Positions 19,201-27,600 of a stretch of 44,615 bases of DNA are shown one piece after another. Both the position numbers and the translations under genes were made by a program. This DNA is from Emticicia agri. GTDB taxonomy: Bacteria > Bacteroidota > Bacteroidia > Cytophagales > Spirosomataceae. Where the stretch lies: contig NZ_SEWF01000045.1 in NCBI RefSeq assembly GCF_004168285.1, forward strand, positions 1 through 44,615, given 5' to 3'. The notes beneath the pieces are model-generated. The model was given only the letters and a program-made list of their open reading frames with translations, made no database searches and was not told where the DNA came from. Every line of letters begins with the position of its first letter. Positions within the stretch are counted from its first letter, which is position 1.

Positions 19201-19340
19201 ATATAACCCTCTTTATCTTGAAGAATTGTACGTACTTCACTTTGGCTTAATCCTTCTTTCAGACCAATCTGGTCTAAAGACGGTATAGCCACTAATCTGA
19301 AACTTATTAAAAATAAAATAAAAAACAATCTTGCTAACAT
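16236..19340 (-). CDS. Reg_prop/YYY sensor histidine kinase (HisKA_3 type)
   Basis: A 1034-residue membrane sensor. Order: signal peptide (1-20), fourteen Reg_prop repeats of the form [LI]W[IV]GT-x-x-G[LV] (about 25-690, two seven-bladed propellers), YYY domain (about 700-785, ending in the YKLKVKSANNQGYW motif), one membrane helix (about 783-808), HisKA_3 with phospho-acceptor H841 in AQDMHDEFGNSL, and HATPase_c (about 890-1030; DNGIGI, NGNGLGNIRSRAE). Unlike hybrid two-component systems of Bacteroides, no receiver is fused; the cognate LuxR-type regulator follows with a 4-bp overlap. The periplasmic propeller likely senses a carbohydrate or metabolite, but no polysaccharide-utilisation genes are adjacent. 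Confidence 0.95.
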   Translation of the reverse strand: MLARLFFILFLISFRLVAIPSLDQIGLKEGLSQSEVRTILQDKEGYMWFGTQNGLNRYDGSQMKHFYNNPFEKNTLSNDDITFLYEDSGEKLWIGTKHGLNSFDKISKDFERHTDLFGKNKPDYTYVVTGIVEDNQKTLWVSTYNGLWRLVPKGKSYKAIHYKHDSTNQKSLGSYGVGYVIKDKNGGIWLTTKIGLSKVSIKNPDKQPEQQQVEFLHANNAPQDFYKKLNFPIQRIFCDEQNNIWVAAQEKLYRLKVKTGELQDFSEQLILPDVFISALMVDRFGTIWVGTIARGVFRYQVRENTLELIEHIEEDALSKKGLKSSAIFSIYEGKEANEDIVWIGTREAGVHLFSHSKNSFKQWDKVLARENSMAATSVFGICKDSYGDIWVGTYEGLFKINSHTSRYKKYIFSTTNNRMNSHQVIFEDSGKNLWVGSNEGVFRYNRAADKFYNFPIPKIKGREPSVMHFLEDRNHSIWIGTGGYLLHIEGNKMKRYDQTPEGVMLSVGALKEDNQGNLWIGTYNGLIKFNPAKETFKTYANDPNQPNSLINDLILSILFDKNNQIWVGSPKGLSKLVVEKGKERFVHYTEKDGLPNSFVYSTLADAKGRIWMSTNNGISCFDPKTKTFQNYSSDDGLSNREFNSGAYFQTKSGEIFFGGLGVFVSFHPLQMTTNRHLPKTVITSFMKFEKEQNLDSLLMKDGKIKLNYDENFFAFRFASLDFTNPEKNQIAYKLENFDKDWIYYGTRRYINFTNLRAGEYKLKVKSANNQGYWNEKDILTIPISIAPPFWQRWWFYLLSFVVLGTMVMTFYRVRINRVLEIERVKLEENERVRKIAAQDMHDEFGNSLTRISLLTELIKNKLKKSESEEALVLLSKIGDNAGRLYQGTKDFIWAINPEHDNMFEIAIRIKDFCDEILDKRDIRFVCEGISEDFEAIKLPMGASRHLVMLFKEAIMNTLKHANATEVKLNFKVENKKLMICWQDNGIGIQANKPNNGNGLGNIRSRAEKIGAEVEIISKNNEGTTVKLVINKIKK

Positions 19341-19746
19341 ACACCCGAATTGAACTGCTAATGTACGAATTTAATAACTATCTGAATCTCACCCAATTTG
19401 GGGGGATTTAAAATCGAGAATGGCGAATTAGCGAATGGTGAATATTTTGAGAAAATTGCTTAGTTAATTTTACCACCATCTCCAAAAATGAAATAGAGAT
19501 ATATAGTCGGGGGTCTATTCACCGACATCTCATGTATAGAATGTTAGCATAATTATTCACTAATTCGCTAATCGCTAATTCGCCATTGAAAATTCCCGAC
19601 ACCGTAATAAAAGCGGACGTTAAACTGTCCATTTTCGGACAAAAATAAATAATATATCCGCATAAAAAACTGACTATCAATCTATTAATTATTTGGCATA
19701 AGATTTTCGGATAGGTAATTAACCCCTCACTTAAATTTCTTCACTT
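19341..19746. repeat. Intergenic region between divergent genes with a 16-bp inverted repeat
   Basis: No gene is visible in these 406 bp. A 16-bp sequence at 19419-19434 recurs exactly, inverted, at 19572-19587. The similarity extends outward (to 19443 and 19555), with a 7-bp duplication in the right arm. Promoters for the sensor kinase and the permease must lie here but no convincing pair of boxes could be fixed. The inverted pair is likely an old REP/MITE-like element. Confidence 0.6.
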
Positions 19747-22191
19747 ATGTTTCGGAATTATATAAAAATCGCATGGAGAAGCCTCTTCAAAAATAAGTTA
19801 TATAGCCTGCTAAATATTGCAGGGCTAACCTTTGGCTTGATTTGTTTTTTTATGATTGGCCTGTTTGTTTTCGACGAACTAACGTTTGATGAGCAACACA
19901 GCAAGGCAGACCGTATTTACCGACTTATCGAGCATAAAAGTGAGAAAGGAGAACAGACTGTGATTGCGGCTGGGGGTTACAAAATTGCTGAAGAATCAAA
20001 AAAAGTAATTGCCGGAGTAGAGAATGCTACACGCATGACCCGGACAGGAAGAGCAAATCTGATTAACCCTGAAAAACCTGACATCAATTTTCAGGAGGAT
20101 GTAACGATTGTTGATGCAAATTTTCTGAAGATATTTGACTTCCCCCTTTTAGAGGGCGACAAAGAAACTGCCCTGATTGAGCCCAATTCTATTTTAATTA
20201 CTGAAGAATTGGCACTAAGCAGATTCAAGACTACAAATGTATTAGGCAAAACGTTAAATTTTAGCCATATTAAAGCCCCCCTTAAAATCACCGGAGTTTT
20301 GAAAAATCATCAGAAAAACTCCACTTTTGCATTCAATAATGTAATATTAGAAGATAAGAAATTCGATGATAGCTTATTCCAAAACGATTGGCTTTCCAGT
20401 AGATATTCCATTTACCTTCTATTAAAACCTAAAACTAACTCTGAAACTATATCCGCCAATCTAAAAAATCTGGTACTTAAGAATTTCAAACCCGAACCCG
20501 GAACTACTTTTTCATTTGCCTTACAAAATCTGAAAGATGTACATCTAAAGTCAGAGGGAATTTATGACGGTGCCAGAAACACCAATGTAACAGCCATAGC
20601 ACAGGGGAATCCGCTTTATGTGAAGATTTTCATTTATATTGCTCTTTTTGTCCTACTCATTGCAGGCATCAATTATATTAACTTATCTACCGCCAAGGCC
20701 TCAAACAGAAGCAAAGAGATTGGCGTGCGAAAATCATTAGGAGCCGAAAAAGGAAGTCTTGTTACACAGTTTTTGCTCGAAGCCTTCATCATCACCACCA
20801 TTTCATTTGTTCTGGCGGTTTTGCTTTTGCAGATTATCCTACCATTTTTCAACCAATTTGCTAATAAAGAGCTTACGCTTGGGTTCAATACTGACTATAG
20901 AATCTGGCTTTTAGCTATCGGTTCATGTATTTTTACAAGTCTGTTTTCAGGATTTTATCCTGCATTCCTCCTATCCGGTTTCAAGCCACTAAATCTTTTA
21001 AAAGGTTTGAAAACAGGCAGTAATATGGCGACATCACTGCGGAAAGGTCTGGTATTTATGCAATTTGCCATTTCTACTATCATGATTATTTGCACGTTGG
21101 TGGTGTATCAACAAGTCAAATTCTTGAATAATACCAATTTAGGTTTCAGAAAAGACCAGATGGTGATAATAGATGTAAACTCGGGAGCTGCCCGTGAAAA
21201 TATGATTAGTATAAAAGATGAAATGAAAAAAATAAGTGGAGTAAAAAATGTTTCTGCCACTTCGAGAGTACCCGGTGAATGGAAAACTTACCGAAGAGTA
21301 AAGGCCTATCCGGATATGCGTGTGGAGTCAGAAAAAGAATCTTTTTACTTTTCAGCAGATGAGAATTTCATGGAAACCTTCAATGTTAAATTATTAAGTG
21401 GCCGAAATTTTGAGCAGTTAGCTGACTCAGGGAATGTAATTCTCAATGAAACAGCAGCAAAGGCTTTAAATATCAAAGAAGCCAGTAATCAATTAATTAC
21501 CATTCCGGCGATTGCAAGAGCTGAAACTTTTAACACGTTAGACAACCCTATCACCGTTCGGGTAGTTGGTATTGTGAAAGATTTTCATTTTCAGTCACTG
21601 AAAACTAAGATTGAACCTCTTGTATTAGGTTATATCCAGAATCCGATCCATGGTGTTGACTATTATACAGCAAGAATCGAAAGTATCAATATTCAAAGTA
21701 CTTTAGATAAACTAAAAGCTGTGATGGTGAACAACGATAAAGACGACCCATTTGAATACCATTTTTTAGATGAGCAATTACGGCTATTCTATATTGAAGA
21801 TGCCCGCCGACAACAAATCCTGATTTGGGCGGCACTATCTACTATTTTTATTGCTTGCTTAGGTCTTTTCGGTTTAGCCACTTATTCGGCCGAACAACGT
21901 GTGAAAGAAATAGGTATCAGAAAAGTGTTGGGGGCTTCTGTATTCAGTCTTACTACCCTACTCACCAAAGACTTCTTAAAATTAGTAGTTGCGTCTATTA
22001 TTGTTGCCGCTCCTGTTGCATGGCGGGCTTCAGATATGTGGCTGAAGGAATATGCCTATCATATCAATATAGCCTGGTGGATGCCATTAACAGGCGGACT
22101 GGCCGCTATTCTGATAGCCGTCTTAACGGTTGGCTATAATACCATCAAAGCAGCCTTATTAAATCCGGTAAAATCACTTAAAAGTGAATAG
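19747..22191 (+). CDS. MacB/FtsX-type ABC transporter permease
   Basis: An 814-residue inner-membrane protein of the double-FtsX type widespread in Cytophagales. N-terminal FRNYIKIAWRSLFKNKLYSLLNIAGLTFGL leads into the first membrane helix; a MacB periplasmic domain (about 45-245) precedes three membrane helices (about 283-410) with the coupling motif SNRSKEIGVRKSLGA. A second periplasmic domain (about 450-660) is followed by the last three helices with EQRVKEIGIRKVLGAS. No ATPase gene is adjacent, so it must use an ATPase encoded elsewhere. Probably a mechanotransmission-type exporter or signalling permease; substrate unknown. Confidence 0.95.
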   Translation: MFRNYIKIAWRSLFKNKLYSLLNIAGLTFGLICFFMIGLFVFDELTFDEQHSKADRIYRLIEHKSEKGEQTVIAAGGYKIAEESKKVIAGVENATRMTRTGRANLINPEKPDINFQEDVTIVDANFLKIFDFPLLEGDKETALIEPNSILITEELALSRFKTTNVLGKTLNFSHIKAPLKITGVLKNHQKNSTFAFNNVILEDKKFDDSLFQNDWLSSRYSIYLLLKPKTNSETISANLKNLVLKNFKPEPGTTFSFALQNLKDVHLKSEGIYDGARNTNVTAIAQGNPLYVKIFIYIALFVLLIAGINYINLSTAKASNRSKEIGVRKSLGAEKGSLVTQFLLEAFIITTISFVLAVLLLQIILPFFNQFANKELTLGFNTDYRIWLLAIGSCIFTSLFSGFYPAFLLSGFKPLNLLKGLKTGSNMATSLRKGLVFMQFAISTIMIICTLVVYQQVKFLNNTNLGFRKDQMVIIDVNSGAARENMISIKDEMKKISGVKNVSATSRVPGEWKTYRRVKAYPDMRVESEKESFYFSADENFMETFNVKLLSGRNFEQLADSGNVILNETAAKALNIKEASNQLITIPAIARAETFNTLDNPITVRVVGIVKDFHFQSLKTKIEPLVLGYIQNPIHGVDYYTARIESINIQSTLDKLKAVMVNNDKDDPFEYHFLDEQLRLFYIEDARRQQILIWAALSTIFIACLGLFGLATYSAEQRVKEIGIRKVLGASVFSLTTLLTKDFLKLVVASIIVAAPVAWRASDMWLKEYAYHINIAWWMPLTGGLAAILIAVLTVGYNTIKAALLNPVKSLKSE

Positions 22192-22900
22192 TGAGGGGCA
22201 AAGAGCAGGGGGCGTGGAGCAGAGGACGTGGGGCAAAGGGTTAGTTATTGTGGATAAAACTTCGTTCTCCTGATTATATTTCATAAAATAAATGTTCTTA
22301 GAATTCCTGATTGTGGGAGAGACAGGGTAAACGTCTCTGTATTGTGTCGTTAGATGTAGAGTTATAGACAATCTAAACCATATAGATTCGTACAAAGTAG
22401 AGACAGGGCAATGTGTCGTTAGACATAGAGTTGAGACAAATTTAAGACATAAAGTAGAGACTACTTGCAGGCGTCTCCAAAGGTCTATATCGATGATAAA
22501 AATGATACGTCTATTTTTAAGATTTCCTGCTCAATTTAATTTATCGTCTAATTACAGGCCTGTGGAGACGCCTGCAAGTCGTCTCTACAAAAAAACAACC
22601 CAATCTTTAGGTCTTATCCTAATGTACCTATCTCTATGTCTAACGACACAATGCCCTGTCTCTACAAATCCATCTATTGGGAGAGTTTTTTAATTAATAG
22701 ATTTCTAAAGCTAATAAGCATTTTCATCAAAAATACGAATCTTTTTGACTACTCTATACAACCATATCTCTACGGCTAAACACACAATGTGGGGAGGCCC
22801 AGTCTCTATCTCTACTTCGCATATATTTGGCAATACTTCTATGCTATTATTTTCAATTTTCGCACTAACTTGCTGGCATTATTGATAAAAGCCTTTTGAA
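22192..22900. other. Long non-coding stretch made of degenerate repeats
   Basis: No supported gene in 709 bp. It starts with a G-rich degenerate repeat (about 22195-22243), continues with repeated copies of a 'GTAGAGACAGGGCA..GTGTCGTTAGA' type sequence in both orientations (22317-22363, 22397-22430, 22632-22665, 22747-22815), and ends with a possible -7 box TATATTTG at 22822-22829 that could serve the dehydrogenase gene at 22901. Confidence 0.65.
22397..22665. repeat. Nested inverted repeat element (about 269 bp)
   Basis: Outer arms of 34 bp (22397-22430 and 22632-22665) match inverted with one mismatch; inner arms of 26 bp (22454-22479 and 22563-22588) match inverted with one mismatch. The whole could fold as a large two-stage hairpin. 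This is the structure expected of a MITE or of repeat copies inserted head to head. Confidence 0.8.
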
Positions 22901-24166
22901 GTGGAATCAAACGAGATAAAAATAGCAGTAGTCGGTTTAGGATATGTGGGTTTAGCTCTATCGGTTGAGTTCGGGCACAAATACCCAACTATCGGGTTTG
23001 ATACCAATCAACAACGAATTACAGAACTGACTGATTTTTCTGACCATAATCAGGAAATTACACCCCAGCAAATTAAATCTGCCCGGCAATTACAATTCTC
23101 TTACCAGCCACAAGCTATTGCAGACTGTACTATTTACATTATTACAGTACCAACGCCTGTCGATAATTTCAAGAAACCCAATCTCACGCCTTTACTCACG
23201 GCTACGCAAATGGTAGCAGAAGTATTGAAAAAAAACGATATTGTTATTTATGAGTCAACGGTTTATCCGGGTTGTACCGAAGAAGACTGCGTGCCTGTAT
23301 TAGAAAAATACAGCGGCCTGGTCTTTAATCAGAATTTCTTTTGCGGGTATTCTCCCGAAAGAATCAACCCCGGCGATAAAACCCGTACGCTTACCCAAAT
23401 ACAGAAAATTACCTCGGGTTCTACACCCGAAACAGCACAACAGATAGATGCCCTCTACCAAAGTATTATTGAAGCAGGCACTTATGTTGCCCCCTCTATA
23501 AAAGTAGCCGAAGCCGCCAAAGTAATAGAAAATACCCAACGGGATTTAAACATTTCGTTTGTGAACGAACTGGCGCTTATTTTTGATAAAATGGGCATAG
23601 ACACCACCGAGGTATTACAGGCAGCAGCTACCAAATGGAATTTTATGCCTTTCAAGCCGGGGCTGGTAGGTGGCAATTGTATCAGCGTTGACCCCCACTA
23701 TCTCTTGCATAAATCACAATCTTTGGGCTATCATCCGCAGGTAATTCTGTCAGGCAGAAGTGTGAACGAAAAAATGGGGGCTTTTGTAGCTTCAAAGCTT
23801 ATCAAAACCATGTTGCAAAGAGGTATCACCATTAATGGCAGCGAGGTATTGGTAATGGGCATTACGTTTAAAGAAAACTGCCCCGATATACGCAACACGG
23901 GTGTAATTGATGTAATAAAAGAACTGAACGAATATGGGGTAAAAACAGCAGTATATGACCCCCGGGCCAATGCCGCAGAAGTACAACAGGAATATGACAT
24001 CAGACTTCTGCAAAACCTTGAAGCCCGATACCACGGAATCATATTAGCCGTACCTCATCAGGAATTTCTTTCAATTGATTTTCAGGCTTTAAAAAAAGAC
24101 CGTTTTTCAGTAATTTTTGATATTAAGGCAGTTTTAGACAAAAAAATAGCCGACATAAGATTATAA
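22901..24166 (+). CDS. Nucleotide-sugar dehydrogenase (UDP-N-acetylhexosamine 6-dehydrogenase type)
   Basis: A 421-residue enzyme of the UDP-glucose/GDP-mannose dehydrogenase superfamily, closest in pattern to TviB/WbpA-type enzymes that oxidise UDP-GlcNAc or UDP-GalNAc at C6. The Rossmann motif is VVGLGYVGLALSVEFG; ESTVYPGCTEE, GYSPERINPGDK and KVIENTQRDLNISFVNELALI are conserved; the catalytic cysteine is C260 in GGNCISVDPHYL. The C-terminal domain has VLVMGITFKENCPDIRNT. The start is a GTG at 22901; the in-frame stop at 22886 leaves no ATG choice. It would make a uronic acid precursor for capsule or exopolysaccharide, but no glycosyltransferases are adjacent. Confidence 0.92.
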   Translation: MESNEIKIAVVGLGYVGLALSVEFGHKYPTIGFDTNQQRITELTDFSDHNQEITPQQIKSARQLQFSYQPQAIADCTIYIITVPTPVDNFKKPNLTPLLTATQMVAEVLKKNDIVIYESTVYPGCTEEDCVPVLEKYSGLVFNQNFFCGYSPERINPGDKTRTLTQIQKITSGSTPETAQQIDALYQSIIEAGTYVAPSIKVAEAAKVIENTQRDLNISFVNELALIFDKMGIDTTEVLQAAATKWNFMPFKPGLVGGNCISVDPHYLLHKSQSLGYHPQVILSGRSVNEKMGAFVASKLIKTMLQRGITINGSEVLVMGITFKENCPDIRNTGVIDVIKELNEYGVKTAVYDPRANAAEVQQEYDIRLLQNLEARYHGIILAVPHQEFLSIDFQALKKDRFSVIFDIKAVLDKKIADIRL

Positions 24167-24293
24167 TTGAATACTTTTTATTTCCTTTATAAATAATTTC
24201 ATACTTACCGTATAACTCTATATTAAGTAATATTAAGTACCCGGAAGTCAAACCGATTATAAAAAAAATAAGATTCGTTTTTTACATTTGTTT

Positions 24294-24674
24294 ATGGTTT
24301 TTAGCAATATTTTATTGATTGACGATGATGATGACGACCAGGAGATTTTCCTGATGGCGCTTCAGCAAATATCCTCTACTATTACATACAATTATTATAA
24401 CAGTGCCCGGGAGGCGTTAGCACAATTAGCTGTAAGCAAACAGTTACCGGAAGTAATTTTTCTCGACCTGAATATGCCCTTAATGTCAGGACAGGAGTTT
24501 TTATTTCATATCAAACAAAACCAAGTGCTGGCACCTATCCCTGTAATCATTTTTTCTACTGCTTCAGATGACGCCACCAAAGTACTAACCAAAGACCTTG
24601 GGGCTTATGACTTTATAACCAAACCCAGCGATTTCAATGAATTAATTAATTTATTGAGGCCCTTAATCAGATAA
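24294..24674 (+). CDS. Single-domain response regulator (second copy of the Rcp1-like module)
   Basis: A 126-residue receiver-only protein. Acidic cluster D10-D15, phospho-acceptor D58 in VIFLDLNMP, switch residues S88-T89 in FSTAS, conserved lysine K110 in ITKP. I use the ATG at 24294; a TTG at 24288 would add two residues. The kinase gene follows after 5 bp. The same arrangement is found at 2855-5715, and the stretch FLDLNMP with the spacing to the lysine is identical, so the two modules are likely paralogous. It has no output domain of its own. Confidence 0.9.
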   Translation: MVFSNILLIDDDDDDQEIFLMALQQISSTITYNYYNSAREALAQLAVSKQLPEVIFLDLNMPLMSGQEFLFHIKQNQVLAPIPVIIFSTASDDATKVLTKDLGAYDFITKPSDFNELINLLRPLIR

Positions 24675-24679
24675 TACCC

Positions 24680-27600
24680 ATGAGTCAGGCAAATCAACCA
24701 TCTAATCATTTCCCCTTTTTAAACGGAGGCGGAGAAATGGGTGCTTTGATGCGCAATAAAGACTGGCAAAGTACACCTCTGGGTACACCTGACCAATGGC
24801 CTGTGCAGTTGAAACAAATGACTGCCACTATGCTTACTACACCTACACCTATGCTCATCTGCTGGGGGGTGAATTTTACGCAAATATACAATGATGCCTT
24901 CCGCCCTATTCTTGGTCTTCATCAACATCCACAGGCATTAGGCATAAGCGTAAATGATACCTATAAGGAGGTTTGGGAAACACTTGAACCACTGTTTACC
25001 GAGGTGATGAAAGGGAATCCTGTCAACTTTCAGGAATTCAAATTAACTATCAATCGTAACGGATACCCGGAAGACTTATATTTTGATTTCTCATATAGCC
25101 CAATCAAAGATGAGAATGGTCTGATTCAGGGAGTTTTAGTGATTTGCATTGAAACTACTGATAAAGTAAAATCGCTTCTGCTGACTTTAGAAAGTGAAGA
25201 CCGTTTCCGGTCGATGGCTGAAGACAGCGGTATCTTGATTGTGCTGGGCAATACTGATAATACGGCCAGCTACTTTAACAAAGCCTGGAGTGAACTGACC
25301 GGAAAAACGCCGGATGAGTTGACCGGAAACAAGTGGTTTGATCTGGTGCACCCCGAGGATAAAGAAAAAATTATCCGGGTTTCAACAGAAGCCTTTGCCA
25401 TCAGAAAACCCTTTGAGTTTGAATACCGGATTATGGGCAAAGATGGCAGATACCATTTGCTGTTTTCGCAGAATACCCCAAGATTTACCCATGAAGGCAC
25501 TTTTGAAGGTTATATAGGCTCCTGCACTGAAATAACGGAACGGGCCGAAAACCAGCAGGCCTTAGAGCGTGCCTTTGAGCAAATCAGGTTATCGAAAGAA
25601 GCGGCCCAATTAGGCACTTTCGACCTTGACCTTGAAGCCGGAACAATGGAATGGGACGAACGCTGCCGCATTCTTTTCGGTATCAGCCATAAAGGGCCGG
25701 TAACTTACGAAAAAGATTTTGTAACAGGGTTGCACCCCGAAGACCGTGAGCGAATACTGCATGTAATCAGTGAGTCATTTACCAAATCAATCAGTAATGG
25801 CGATTATGATGTTGAATACCGGACTGTTGGGTTTGAAGATGGCGTGATACGATGGGTAAGAGCCAAAGGCAAAGTATTTTTTAATGAGAATGATACCCCT
25901 GTCCGTTTTATCGGGTCTGTCTTAGATATTACCGAACAAAAAAATGCTACCAACAAACTTGAAGAAAGCGAAGCCCGTTTCCGGGCACTGGTAGAGGAAG
26001 CTCCTATTGCAACCGCACTTTTTGTAGGGAGAGAGCAGATAATTGAAGTGGCCAACGAAAAAATGCTTGGTCTGTGGGGCAAAGGGCGATCAGTATTTGG
26101 TAAACCACTCGCAGAAGCCATACCCGAGTTGGAAGGACAACCCTTTCTGGATATTCTGGATACTATTTTTACTACGGGCGTAACCTACACTGCCAATGGT
26201 ATGCGTGCCGACCTGAGAGTAAATGGTGTACTGAATACCTATTATTTCGATTTTACTTACAAGCCGCTCTTCAATGCTCAGGGTGAGGTGTACGGTATTA
26301 TAGATATGGCAGTAGATGTAACCGAACAAATACTGGCTCAACAACGTATTGAGCAAACCCAGAAAGAATTGCTTTCTTCGTTTGAACAGTCTCCGGTTGC
26401 CATTGCTATTATCAGTGAAGATGACCTGACTTTCAGAAATGTTAATTCGGCCTATGCGGCCTTGGTTGACCGAAAACCCGAAGATTTAACCAACAAACCC
26501 CTACTGGAGGCGCTACCCGAATTAACCGGACAGGGTTTTGATGATTTGTTACGCAGAGTTATTACAACAGGTGTACCTTTTATTGCTAACGCTGTAAAAG
26601 TGGACTTAATCAAGTATGGCAAACCCGAATCTGTGTATGTTGATTTTACCTATCAGCCACGCTACGAAGGAAGCAATAAGATAGTAGGGGTAATGGTAGT
26701 AGCCGTTGATGTAACAGAGCAGGTAACAACACGCCAAAAAATTGAAGAAAACGAAAATAAATTAAAGAGTATTATCTCGTCGGCCCCTGCCGGAATAGGT
26801 CTTTATGTAGGTCCCGATTTTATTATAGAAAACCCTAACCAGACTTTTATAGACCTGATGGGCAAAGGACCTGACATTTTGGGCAAGCCTTTGAGAGAAG
26901 TAATGCCTGAATTAATCACAGAGAATCAGCCGTTTTTACAGATTCTCGAAGAGGTTTTCAGCACAGGTAAAGAATACCATTCTGCGAGTTCATTAGCAAA
27001 AATATTCAGAAACGGAGTATTAACTAATGGCTATTATAATATTACCTATACCCCTGTATTTAATGCCGCCGGAGAAGTATATGCCATACTGGAAATAGCC
27101 GTTGAGGTTACAGAGCAGATTAAAGCCCAGCAGGCATTAGAAGAAGCCGAAGCCGAATTGCGCAGAGCCATTGAACTGGCAGGGCTTGTTACCTGGAAAT
27201 TAGATATTAAAAACAACACTTATAAATATTCACCACGTTTTATGGAATGGCTTGGGTTCAGCGAAGATACGCAAGACCTGATAGCCGCCTATAATCCTTT
27301 ACCGGGCGAATACCGGGATTCTGTGCCTGCACTTATCGCCCAAACCATAGCTCCGGGCAGTTCTGGTTTTTATGACAATGAACATCCGGTTGTGAACCAT
27401 AAAACCGGACAGGTGCGTTTAATTCATGCACAGGGTCAGGTTATTTACGATGCCACAGGTGCTCCGGCTTTTCTGAGTGGTACAGCACAGGATATTACCC
27501 TGCAACGAGAAATGCAACTGGCCTTAGAAGCTGAGGTAAAACAACGTACCAAAGACCTGGATATAGCCATCGAAAAATTACAGATAACGGTTGAAGAACT

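Noticed and set aside
22174-22395. Minus-strand frame of 73 codons in the repeat gap
   Set aside because: It consists of repeat sequence and overlaps the permease stop; no support as a gene.
22397-22665. CRISPR-like array
   Set aside because: The repeats are inverted and unevenly spaced, with no regular direct repeat-spacer pattern and no cas genes.
24283-24290. TACATTTG as a -7 box for the second receiver gene
   Set aside because: It lies only 3 bp before the ATG at 24294 and no -33 box is present upstream, so it would imply a leaderless transcript without other support.
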